From Thermincola carboxydiphila (lineage in GTDB: Bacteria; Bacillota; Thermincolia; Thermincolales; UBA2595), in the NCBI GenBank assembly GCA_016841725.1, contig JAENYP010000009.1:62001-126000 (forward strand): DNA of 64,000 bases, given 5' to 3'. Made by a program: the position numbers and the translations under genes. Position 1 is the first letter of the stretch. Each line of letters opens with the position of its first letter. This document shows positions 9,134 to 16,484 of the stretch, piece by piece. The notes below the pieces were generated by a model. It saw only the letters and a list, made by a program, of their open reading frames with translations, did no database searches and was not told the DNA's origin.

Positions 9134-9475
9134 ATGTTAGAGATTGAAACCAGTAAAGGGGAATCCGTTATTTGCTTAAAACTATCGGGTGAGCTGGAAA
9201 TTTCGACTGTGGAACAGCTGCGCATGTGTGTGGAACGGCTGTGCCTGTGTGTGGAACGGCTGCCTGACGGATTGACCGAAGTTCATTTGGATTTTTTCGG
9301 AATTGAATTTGTTGATTCGACCGGTATTGGCACACTTATAAATGTAATGAAAGATTTACGGGAACAGGATATTAAAGTAATGGTAACACGAATTCCCAAA
9401 GAAATATATGAAGTATTTGATTTGCTCAGTATCCCTGAGTTAATGGGTGAGGATTCATTTGAGTGTCTTAGCTGA
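9134..9475 (+). CDS. STAS-domain anti-anti-sigma factor with a 7-residue internal duplication
   Basis: A 113-residue single STAS domain protein, the expected switch component: it binds an RsbW-like ATPase when unphosphorylated. The conserved phosphorylatable Ser is in EFVDSTGIGTLINV. ATG 9134 follows GGAGGT by 7 bases; a frame extension to 9119 is unsupported. In the first helix the segment MCVERLC is followed by LCVERLP: a 21-base unit at 9221-9241 is repeated at 9242-9262 with 19 of 21 bases identical, adding exactly seven codons. This makes the domain slightly longer than usual. Partners by position are the phosphatase at 6141 and the ATPase proteins at 2937 and 9491. Confidence 0.85.
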   Translation: MLEIETSKGESVICLKLSGELEISTVEQLRMCVERLCLCVERLPDGLTEVHLDFFGIEFVDSTGIGTLINVMKDLREQDIKVMVTRIPKEIYEVFDLLSIPELMGEDSFECLS

Positions 9476-9490
9476 GGAGTTGAAAAACAT

Positions 9491-10780
9491 ATGAAACGGA
9501 AGACTTTAAAACAAAAGTCTAACAGCTATTTCGCAGTATATGCGGGTATTGTGGCATATTTTATACTGGGCTTGGTAATTGTCACACAGTTTATTGCTTA
9601 TCGGGATATAATGTATAAAAATTTTGTTCGGGATATCGAACTTGAAGCCAGTTTGCTAATACATGTCATAGAAAGTCCATCAGAAAATAAAGACCTATAC
9701 CGGAATCTTAATAAGCAATTGAGTGAACAGCTTCAAACAGAGATTAACCACAACAGGGGAAAATACCGGAATATTTTAAATATCGAAGTTTCCGGTTTTG
9801 ATTCCGGAACAGATAGTTTTTACAGTCTGGCATCTGTTGATGTCGGTATGCAGAGAAAACTAACCTGGCCGGAAAGGCTTTCTGCCAGGGTGGCTGATTA
9901 TATTAATCTCGGCACCCGGTCTGTTTGGTATAACGGGCATGGTTATATTGCCCAAGGGTCTTTTGATCATGTGTTAGACGGCAAAAAATACAGGATGAAA
10001 ATCACCAGTGATGCTAATGGTTATATTCAACAGCAGATTTGGGCAATTTTTGCTTTGGGGCTGCTGATGGCTGGGGTGGTAGTGGTTTTAGCACTGCAGT
10101 ACAGGGTTGTAGTCGGTCAGTTAAAGAAGTCCCAGGAAATTTTAGAGTCAGAGCTTGTGGTTACCAAACGGCAAAGAGAAAAAATATTTGCTGTCTACAG
10201 AGACGTCATTCACGCGGTCACTCAGGGAAAACTGTCCCTGGTCGGGCGGGAAGAGGTGCGGCAGCATACAGTTGAAGGCGAAAAAATTTTGGAAATACGG
10301 ATTAGGACCCAAGAAGATGTTACTTTGGCCAGAAGGGAAGCAAAGCGGATCATAAATTCACTGTATTCCGAATATGAAGGTTCAATGAAAGTGCTGCTCT
10401 GTATTGCGGAAGCGGCAGCCAATATTATCAAACACGCAGGGGCAGGAGTATTTATTATTAGAAAAGTAAGTGATTATTCAATGAAGTTTATATTTGAAGA
10501 TCAGGGCCCCGGTATGGATTTTGATGTACTTCCGGAAATGATTTTTTATAAGGGTTTTTCCACAAAAATTTCGGCGGGTTGTGGGTTCAGCTTAATTTAC
10601 GGTTTTGTAGATAAATTGGTTCTTTTCACATCAAAGGTCGGGACAACCCTTATATTTGATGTTGTATTTGCCAACCGGCAGCGTAACAGCCGCCAGGGTG
10701 CAGATATTTCCGTAACAGATAAGCGGGATAAGGGAATATCGGGATGTGGTGTAAACACGGAAGTGTCTCTGGAATTTTGA
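9491..10780 (+). CDS. Membrane sensor with RsbW-like anti-sigma/serine kinase domain
   Basis: A 429-residue membrane protein. A first transmembrane segment (about 15-37) and a second (about 183-203) enclose ~145 residues outside the membrane, a probable sensor. The cytoplasmic part (about 240-405) is a GHKL ATPase with an E-x3-N box (AEAAANIIKHAG) and EDQGPGMDF, ending GTTLIFDVVF, closest in style to anti-sigma kinases rather than to His kinases; no phospho-acceptor His domain is present. It resembles the C-terminus of the protein at 2937. A tail of about 30 residues is low-complexity. ATG 9491 has GAGGAGTTG upstream. It would be the sensory kinase arm of the partner switch, opposed by the phosphatase at 6141. 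No sigma factor gene lies in the window. Confidence 0.8.
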   Translation: MKRKTLKQKSNSYFAVYAGIVAYFILGLVIVTQFIAYRDIMYKNFVRDIELEASLLIHVIESPSENKDLYRNLNKQLSEQLQTEINHNRGKYRNILNIEVSGFDSGTDSFYSLASVDVGMQRKLTWPERLSARVADYINLGTRSVWYNGHGYIAQGSFDHVLDGKKYRMKITSDANGYIQQQIWAIFALGLLMAGVVVVLALQYRVVVGQLKKSQEILESELVVTKRQREKIFAVYRDVIHAVTQGKLSLVGREEVRQHTVEGEKILEIRIRTQEDVTLARREAKRIINSLYSEYEGSMKVLLCIAEAAANIIKHAGAGVFIIRKVSDYSMKFIFEDQGPGMDFDVLPEMIFYKGFSTKISAGCGFSLIYGFVDKLVLFTSKVGTTLIFDVVFANRQRNSRQGADISVTDKRDKGISGCGVNTEVSLEF

Positions 10781-10796
10781 GGCACTTCTTTTTATT
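10760..10796 (+). terminator. Intrinsic terminator at the end of the partner-switch operon
   Basis: Stem GAAGTGTCTC (10760-10769) with GAGGCACTTC (10779-10788), 10 bp with one G-T pair, followed by TTTTTATTG. The 5' arm lies within the last codons of the preceding gene. Confidence 0.75.
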
Positions 10797-10839
10797 GCGG
10801 TTTACTGTGTGAGGAAGCTTTGGTTAACATGTGATATTA

Positions 10840-10850
10840 CTTACAGTAAG
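10840..10850 (+). promoter_or_regulatory. Short palindrome upstream of the NO reductase genes
   Basis: CTTACAGTAAG is a perfect 11-base palindrome 52 bases before norC. It could be an operator half, but it matches no regulator consensus known to me. No clear FNR, NnrR or NsrR site was seen. Confidence 0.25.
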
Positions 10851-10902
10851 TTAATCCCAATCCTGATAAAGTTATCCCATAAGAATACAAGGAGGTGAAA
10901 CT

Positions 10903-11562
10903 ATGACATCCCTGCGAAACCTTTTGATATTGGTTGTACTTATTTCCGGGGCCGCATTAGCCTACCTGAGTTATGATTCCACGGCACAACTGGAGCAGCG
11001 CACAATGCCTCTGACGGAAGAAGTGGTTAAAGGTAAACAGGTGTGGCAGGACAACAATTGTATTAACTGTCATACCATATTGGGGAACGGAGCGTACTTT
11101 GCCCCGGACCTTACCAAGATAGCAGTAAAAAGGGACCAGGAATGGCTGACGCGGTTTTTCAAGGACCCCGGGGAAGTATGGCCGGGAACAGTGATGTCAA
11201 AGATTAGGCTGAATGTGGAAGATGCGGAAAACCTGACGGCGTTTCTCACCTGGGTAAAGGATATTGATACCAATGGGTGGCCGCCGGAACCGCCAGGGGG
11301 AAAAAACCCGGGTCAGCCACAGGATGGCAGGGAACCGGCCGGAAAAGTAATATTTGCCTCAAAGTGTTCTATGTGCCACCGGTTCAACGGTTCCGGAGGC
11401 ATTGCCGGTCCTGACCTGACCAACATAGGCCGGGAAAGAAGCAGAGAGTGGCTGAAAAGTTTTCTCCGGGACCCGCAGGAAATTAAACCGGATTCGGTGA
11501 TGGGGAATCCGGGATTGGGCAGTGAGGAAATAGATGCCATAACAGAATACCTGACCAGTTAG
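10903..11562 (+). CDS. norC: NorC-type cytochrome c subunit of nitric-oxide reductase, with two heme sites
   Basis: A 219-residue membrane-anchored cytochrome c. One N-terminal segment (about 5-24) anchors it, with the rest outside. The first c-type domain has CINCH with downstream methionine (VMSKIRL) as in NorC, which feeds electrons to NorB. After a Pro/Gly-rich linker (PPEPPGGKNPGQPQDG) a second cytochrome domain has CSMCH and its own distal Met (VMGNPG). Classical NorC has one heme and about 150 residues, so this is an extended two-heme form. ATG 10903 follows AAGGAGGTG. It lies 20 bases before norB in the same direction. No norD, norQ or norE neighbours are present. Confidence 0.85.
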   Translation: MTSLRNLLILVVLISGAALAYLSYDSTAQLEQRTMPLTEEVVKGKQVWQDNNCINCHTILGNGAYFAPDLTKIAVKRDQEWLTRFFKDPGEVWPGTVMSKIRLNVEDAENLTAFLTWVKDIDTNGWPPEPPGGKNPGQPQDGREPAGKVIFASKCSMCHRFNGSGGIAGPDLTNIGRERSREWLKSFLRDPQEIKPDSVMGNPGLGSEEIDAITEYLTS

Positions 11563-11582
11563 ACATAAGGAGGTGTTGTTAA

Positions 11583-12956
11583 ATGCATTACCGGTCACAG
11601 AAAGTTGCTTATCCATATTTTTTATTAAGTATAATCCTTTTTGCTCTGCAGGTGGTCTTTGGCCTGTTGATAGGAGCTCAGTTTATATGGCCTGATATAT
11701 TGTCAGGATTACTGCCCTTTGATGTGGGGCGCGAAATACACCTGAACACAATGGTTTTCTGGCTGCTCCTGGGCTTGATGGGAGCAACTTACTACCTGGT
11801 GCCTGAAGAAGCACAGCGGGAATTGTACAGTACCAAAATCGCCAGAGTTCAGTTTTGGCTGTTAGCCCTTACCGGGGTTGCCGCAGTAGTGGGATTTATA
11901 TTTGGCCTTACTGAAGGGCGGGAATACATAGAAGCGCCAAGGGTATTGGATTGGCTGATTGTAGCCGGCGCCCTGATGTTCCTTTACAACATTGTCATGA
12001 CGGTTATAAAGGGAAAAGGCTGGACTGTAACTTTGGGGATTCTTATCGGAGGACTGGCGGGTTTATCTGTTATGTATCTTTTCGGAATGAAGTTTTTTGG
12101 AAACCTTGTCCTTGACCAATATTACTGGTGGTGGGTAATCCATCTGTGGGTGGAAGGAACCTGGGAAATGATTGCGGCAGCAATTCTGGCTTTCATGCTA
12201 ATAAAAATTACAGGTGTTTCCAGAAAGCGCGTTGAAAAATGGCTCTATATAGAGGCTATACTTGTTTTGGCAACCGGAATTCTTGGTATTGGGCATCATT
12301 ATTTCTGGATCGGCACACCCAAATACTGGTTAGCGATAGGCGGCTTTTTCAGTATGCTGGAACCCATCCCGCTGGTTCTGATGGTATGGGATACACTTCA
12401 TGAGTATAAAAGCCGGACTATCAAACACCAAAACGAGGTTGCCCTTTACTGGATAGTCGGAGGAGTGGTACTGCACTTTATCGGTGCAGGAGTGCTTGGA
12501 GTCGTGCAGACTCTTCCGGTAGTCAACCAGTGGACACATGGGACCCAGATGACGGCATCACACGGTCATTTGGCCTTCTTTGGGGCTTTTGCCATGCTGG
12601 TTATTGCCGCCATATATTATATGCTGCCTGATATGGCCGGCAAACATGATTATAACCAAAGGCTCGGGAAATGGGCCTTCTGGACCATGACATCAAGTAT
12701 GGTGGTTATGACAGCCATTTTGTTAGGGGCCGGTATTGTCCAGGTTTATCTGGAACGAATTCTTGGGATGGCCTTTGTGACTGTGAAAAGCCAGTATCTG
12801 AGTACCTGGATGTTATGGCGCTTTATCACAGGACTGGTATTTACCGCAGGGGTAGGAATGCTGGTTGTAGATTTCTTTGGGCTGCCCATTTACGTTAACC
12901 GCCGGTTCAACAGCTCCGGCCAAAGCAGGAAACAGGAATCCACTGTTGAATTATAA
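11583..12956 (+). CDS. norB: Nitric-oxide reductase catalytic subunit (NorB-like heme-copper oxidase family)
   Basis: A 457-residue, about 12-helix membrane protein that reduces 2 NO to N2O using electrons from the cytochrome at 10903. Diagnostic residues: HLNTMVF for a low-spin heme ligand, HLWVEGTWEM with the paired glutamates of cNOR in place of the oxidase Tyr, GIGHHYFWIG with two His, the conserved Glu in FSMLEPIPLVLMV, and SHGHLAFFGAF for the other heme ligands. The size fits the short cNOR type, without the quinol-oxidase extension of qNOR. ATG 11583 is preceded by AAGGAGGTGTTG. The pair is the only respiratory unit in the window; in an anaerobe it may serve NO detoxification or denitrification. 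Confidence 0.88.
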   Translation: MHYRSQKVAYPYFLLSIILFALQVVFGLLIGAQFIWPDILSGLLPFDVGREIHLNTMVFWLLLGLMGATYYLVPEEAQRELYSTKIARVQFWLLALTGVAAVVGFIFGLTEGREYIEAPRVLDWLIVAGALMFLYNIVMTVIKGKGWTVTLGILIGGLAGLSVMYLFGMKFFGNLVLDQYYWWWVIHLWVEGTWEMIAAAILAFMLIKITGVSRKRVEKWLYIEAILVLATGILGIGHHYFWIGTPKYWLAIGGFFSMLEPIPLVLMVWDTLHEYKSRTIKHQNEVALYWIVGGVVLHFIGAGVLGVVQTLPVVNQWTHGTQMTASHGHLAFFGAFAMLVIAAIYYMLPDMAGKHDYNQRLGKWAFWTMTSSMVVMTAILLGAGIVQVYLERILGMAFVTVKSQYLSTWMLWRFITGLVFTAGVGMLVVDFFGLPIYVNRRFNSSGQSRKQESTVEL

Positions 12957-12994
12957 GTAAACAATTAATAATCATTGCCTGAAGTAAAATTAAG

Positions 12995-13030
12995 GAGCTT
13001 ATAAGCGTTATGCTTATAAGCTCTTTATTT
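12995..13030. terminator. Bidirectional terminator between norB and pepF
   Basis: A 12-bp perfect stem (GAGCTTATAAGC at 12995-13006 with GCTTATAAGCTC at 13012-13023) between two convergent genes. It is T-rich on the right (TTTATTT) and A-rich on the left, and covers the last codons of pepF. Confidence 0.8.
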
Positions 13031-14819
13031 GGTCAAATTGTTCCAGGCGCTGTTCAAAGAGGTCAAGGGCTTTATCCACCGGTTCCCCGCTTGCCAGGTC
13101 AACTCCCGCCTTCCGGAGTGTTTCCAGGGGATAGGCAGAACTTCCGCTCTTCAGGAATTCCACATAACGGTCCACAAAGCTTTTTCCTTGTTTTAAGACC
13201 ATCTCAGAGATGGCAATTGCAGCCGAAAAACCTGTAGCGTATTTATAAACATAAAAGGCCGAATAAAAGTGGGGGATTCTGGCCCACTCGCCCCGGATGT
13301 GGTCATCAAGGACCAGATGGGGGCCGTAGTATTCCTCCAGCAGCTTCCCGTAAACCTCACTGAACCGGGCCGGAGTGAGAGGCTCCCCTGCTTCAGCCAT
13401 AGCATGGACTTTCTGCTCAAACTCGGCAAACAGTATTTGCCGGAATACGGTGGTCCGGAACTGTTCCAGGTTTTTCTCCAGAAGAGCCGCTTTTTCGTCA
13501 GGTTCAGCCTGGGCCAGCAGGTGATGGAAGAGCAGGGCCTCATTGACAGTTGAAGCCACCTCTGCCAGCAGAATAGGATAGTGGCTGTAGACATAAGGCT
13601 GAGTTTCATTGGTATAATGGCTGTGCAGGGCATGCCCCATTTCATGAGCTATGGTAAATACGTTCTCCATACTGGGCTGGTAATTCAGCAGGACATAGGG
13701 ATGTATTCCGTAAACTCCCATAGAATAGGCGCCACTTCTTTTGCCTTTGGTCTCATAGACATCAAGCCAGCGGTTCCGGAAGCCTTTTTCCAGGAGGGCC
13801 GTATACTCCTCACCCATGGCGGAAAGCCCGTTGATAACTGTCTGCTGGGCCACCTCTATGGTTGGTTTCCAACTGCTCTCTCCGGTTAACGGCACATATA
13901 AGTCATAGGCCCGCAGTTCATCAAGTCCGAGCCGTTTCTTTTTCAGCTCCATATAACGGTGGACTGCCGGTAAATGACGGTGTACAGATTCCAGCAGCCT
14001 GTCATAAAAGGAGACCGGGAGGTTGTCAGGGTCCAGGGCTGCTTCCAGAGCAGAGTCATAGCGCCGTACCCGGGCCTGGAAAAGATCAGCTTTGATACTG
14101 CTGCTGTAAGTTGCTCCAATGGTATTGGAAGAGGCGGCAAAAGTCCCGTAAAGGGAGTTAAAGGCGTTCTGTCTTACCTCGCGAACCGGATTCTGCATGA
14201 AATCTATGAAATTGCCCTGGGTAAGCCGGATTTTTTCCCCGTCTGCTTCTATCTCGGGGAATTCCATATCTGCATTGGTCAGGAGGCTGAAGATGGTTCC
14301 GGGCGCCTGTGCCATTTCACCCGTTAGAGCCATTATTTCTTCTTCTTCCGGGGAGCGGAAGTGGTTTCTCTGACGTTGGAGATTCTCCAGGAAGTGGCGA
14401 TACTGTTGCAGCCTGCCTTCTTCCGCTAAAAATGATTTGAGTTTTTCCGGGACTAATTTCAGGATTTCCGGCATGATGAAGGAAAGCCTGCTTTCCGCCT
14501 GGACGCTGAGGGCAACGGCTCTGTCAGAGAGTCCCTGGTTGTGCTGGTCAGCAGTATTTTTATCCCTGTGCAGCATGGCATAAGCAGCTACCCGTTCCAG
14601 GATCTCAAAGGTTTTATGCTGCAGGTCAAGGGTGTTGCACAGATTCTCTGCTGTATCGGCCACACGGCCGCGGTACTGCTGTATCTGGTCCACATAACCC
14701 GGTATAGCCTGAAAATCCTTTTCCCACAATTCCTCACTGGGGTAAATATCCTCAAGTTTCCAGAGATACTGCTCCGGAATATTTTTTCTTTCCTGAAAGG
14801 TCTGGCTGGTTTCGTTCAT
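13014..14819 (-). CDS. pepF: Oligoendopeptidase F (M3B metallopeptidase)
   Basis: A 601-residue cytosolic zinc peptidase that cuts short peptides. The active site IAHEMGHALHSHY (HExxH, about residue 390) is followed by the third ligand Glu in the LLAEVASTVNEALL segment about 28 residues on. The long helical N-terminal part and full length match PepF. The start at 14819 has GGAGGT 7 bases upstream on the minus strand. Convergent with norB. Its promoter region touches the right end of the TnpB element, see the promoter entry. Confidence 0.92.
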   Translation of the reverse strand: MNETSQTFQERKNIPEQYLWKLEDIYPSEELWEKDFQAIPGYVDQIQQYRGRVADTAENLCNTLDLQHKTFEILERVAAYAMLHRDKNTADQHNQGLSDRAVALSVQAESRLSFIMPEILKLVPEKLKSFLAEEGRLQQYRHFLENLQRQRNHFRSPEEEEIMALTGEMAQAPGTIFSLLTNADMEFPEIEADGEKIRLTQGNFIDFMQNPVREVRQNAFNSLYGTFAASSNTIGATYSSSIKADLFQARVRRYDSALEAALDPDNLPVSFYDRLLESVHRHLPAVHRYMELKKKRLGLDELRAYDLYVPLTGESSWKPTIEVAQQTVINGLSAMGEEYTALLEKGFRNRWLDVYETKGKRSGAYSMGVYGIHPYVLLNYQPSMENVFTIAHEMGHALHSHYTNETQPYVYSHYPILLAEVASTVNEALLFHHLLAQAEPDEKAALLEKNLEQFRTTVFRQILFAEFEQKVHAMAEAGEPLTPARFSEVYGKLLEEYYGPHLVLDDHIRGEWARIPHFYSAFYVYKYATGFSAAIAISEMVLKQGKSFVDRYVEFLKSGSSAYPLETLRKAGVDLASGEPVDKALDLFEQRLEQFDQIKSL

Positions 14820-14847
14820 TAAGATACCTCCACAGCGTTTTTTCTTT

Positions 14848-14876
14848 ATTATAGTATTTCATACTCAAAATGTGAA
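14848..14876 (-). promoter_or_regulatory. pepF promoter, -35 box formed by the IS right end
   Basis: On the minus strand TTCACA (14876-14871) and TATAAT (14853-14848) are separated by 17 bases. The TTCAC part is the inferred terminus of the TnpB element, so the -35 box exists only because of the insertion, or was recreated by it. Inference from spacing and consensus. Confidence 0.5.
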
Positions 14877-15059
14877 CCTCCCCCACCTAGACTTCGTGTA
14901 GAGGATGGGGGCTTCCGGCTAGCTCAGAATGCATGTCTCATCGGCATCTCGGTTTCAAGTCGCCTCACCTGATGGGTGTGAGTACATCATCCTGATAGAG
15001 CCGGCAACTATATACCAATTGGCATACGGGCCAGGTTCATGGCATCTACTACTTTTCGC
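14872..15059 (-). ncRNA. Putative omega-RNA (guide RNA scaffold) of the TnpB element
   Basis: In this family the 3' end of the tnpB transcript through the right end forms the guide scaffold, and the bases just beyond the element act as the guide. Here 188 non-coding bases run from the tnpB stop to the right-end hairpin. The adjacent minus-strand sequence, ATTTTGAGTATGAAATACTA (14871-14852), would be the guide, aimed at the uninserted pepF upstream region. No direct evidence of expression. Confidence 0.5.
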
Positions 15060-16259
15060 TTATGCGATCCGTAGATACTTGTGTTCGGTCAGAGATATTT
15101 TCCGGAACTCCCCATACTTGTATTTGGTTAAGATGTTCTTCGCTCCATGAATATCCCTGTGCTCCTGATATCCGCACAGGCAGCTGTAATTTCTGGAGGA
15201 GGTTCTTTTCCTCCTCCCACAAACGGGACACGTTTGTGTTGTATAGGCTTCGTCTACTTTTTGCAGGCTTATCCCTTCGGCTGCCAGTTTGTATTGGAGA
15301 TATTCGGTGGTTCGGCCATATTGCCATTGGGACATTTTCTGGTTATGTCTGGGTGAACGTTTGTGCTTGTTTTTCTTCTTTTTGGGAGAGGTGTTACGTT
15401 CAATCCCGGCTACGTCTCCCACCACGACTTCCCTGACTTGATTTTCCAAGCACCAGTTAACAAATTCGCGGGTTGTTTTATGGAGGACATCAGTCAACTG
15501 GGCATTACTCTTGGCTAAAATGTAGTTAAAAGCCCGGCGGTATTTTTTCCACTGACGGGAGCCCTTTTCACATTTGGCCAGTTTCTTTTGCAGCTGTTTC
15601 AATTTCTTGTTGCGCAATCGTTTGATGCTTCGCTGCCTGCGACCGGTGATGATCATTCCTTGCCCATGATCGGTTACTGAGACAATTGTATGGATTTCAC
15701 CCAGGTCTATTGCGGCAATGCACAGGTTATTGTTTGCTTTGGGACCTTGGCTGTCATCGTAGGTAACAGCTAATTGCAAACCCCGGTCATAGATGAGTTC
15801 GATCTCTTTGACCTTACCGGGTGGCAGCTTCTTAATCCGCACCGCAATTGGCTTTTGGCGTTTGCCGCCAAAGAGACCAAGGCTTAACTTAATCTTCCCA
15901 TTTTCAAGAATTTGAAACCCATCCTTTTTCCACTTGGTATTGAAGTGCTGCTTCTCCTTATATGGATAGCGGATTTGGGTATAGCCCGATACCCGGGCTT
16001 GCCGGGCATTGTTCCTGGCATCCAGATATTTTTCAAATATGGCTTGGATAGACTGACTGTGGATTGGGTACTGCCCTTTGGTGGCATAGTGTAAAGACCT
16101 TTGGCCAATCCATTTACCGGTTTGTTGGAAGTGCTCTTTAGCCAGGCGCAGGCACTCATTCCAAACCTGTGCTGATACACGGTTGCAGGCGAATAGACGG
16201 TCGAGATTTTCTTTGGATGTACGGAACTTTGTTTTTAAGGCTCTTATAATACTGAACAC
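15060..16259 (-). CDS. tnpB: TnpB RNA-guided nuclease
   Basis: A 399-residue TnpB. It has an N-terminal helix-rich/OB part, an Arg/Lys-rich stretch at 205-245 and a split RuvC nuclease: Asp185 in AAIDLGEIH, the C-terminal Asp369 in HRDIHGAKNIL, and a zinc ribbon CPVC ... CLC (344, 347, 360, 362). At the RuvC-II position it has VVVGDVAGIERN rather than the usual E-D-L; the glutamate is replaced by Gly-Asp, and nearby candidates are Asp282, Glu287 or Glu337. The family makes RNA-guided DNA cuts that help keep the element at its site. Length is standard and the frame is intact. The start at 16259 has an AAAGGAGGTG site upstream on the minus strand. Confidence 0.88.
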   Translation of the reverse strand: MFSIIRALKTKFRTSKENLDRLFACNRVSAQVWNECLRLAKEHFQQTGKWIGQRSLHYATKGQYPIHSQSIQAIFEKYLDARNNARQARVSGYTQIRYPYKEKQHFNTKWKKDGFQILENGKIKLSLGLFGGKRQKPIAVRIKKLPPGKVKEIELIYDRGLQLAVTYDDSQGPKANNNLCIAAIDLGEIHTIVSVTDHGQGMIITGRRQRSIKRLRNKKLKQLQKKLAKCEKGSRQWKKYRRAFNYILAKSNAQLTDVLHKTTREFVNWCLENQVREVVVGDVAGIERNTSPKKKKNKHKRSPRHNQKMSQWQYGRTTEYLQYKLAAEGISLQKVDEAYTTQTCPVCGRRKRTSSRNYSCLCGYQEHRDIHGAKNILTKYKYGEFRKISLTEHKYLRIA

Positions 16260-16415
16260 CTCCTTTCATCCATTCTAACCTTATTTTACCACAATTGAGA
16301 ACGAAAGGGAACTGGTGTTCGGGGAAAATATTCAGAACGGCGATTCATTTCACCACCTGAAGAGGTGGGAGTCTTCTCGCCGCACAGGATAAAAACTTGA
16401 TATTACTGGGAAATT

Positions 16416-16432
16416 AGAGGGTTTCTCCCTCT
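16416..16432 (+). repeat. Small hairpin upstream of hsdM
   Basis: AGAGGG and CCCTCT flank a 5-base loop, 53 bases before the hsdM start. It has no U tract; its role is unknown. Confidence 0.3.
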
Positions 16433-16484
16433 TAATGGAGAAATTTGATGGATATCAAAAGCAAAATTGAAAAGGATGTGCAAG

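Larger units (their letters stand above)
14872..16388 (-). mobile_element. TnpB-only IS200/IS605-type element (IS1341-like), about 1.5 kb
   Basis: One tnpB gene on the minus strand with non-coding ends. The left end (high coordinates) holds a hairpin, CCCACCTCTTCAGGTGG on the minus strand near 16355-16372. The right end (14872-14910) holds CCCCCA ... TGGGGG and finishes GGGGGAGGTTCAC, as in other IS605 right ends. There are no terminal inverted repeats and no target duplication. No tnpA (Y1 transposase) is present, so movement would need help in trans. The minus strand reads TTTAT just before the inferred left end (16393-16389), a plausible TAM. Boundaries are inferred from end structure and good to a few bases. 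Confidence 0.75.

Noticed and set aside
332-10780. c-di-GMP riboswitch controlling the HD-GYP operon
   Set aside because: No GEMM-type conserved core was seen in the intergenic leaders, which are short.
15062-15436. Plus-strand frames over the tnpB gene
   Set aside because: They mirror the tnpB coding strand and have no start signals or known domains.
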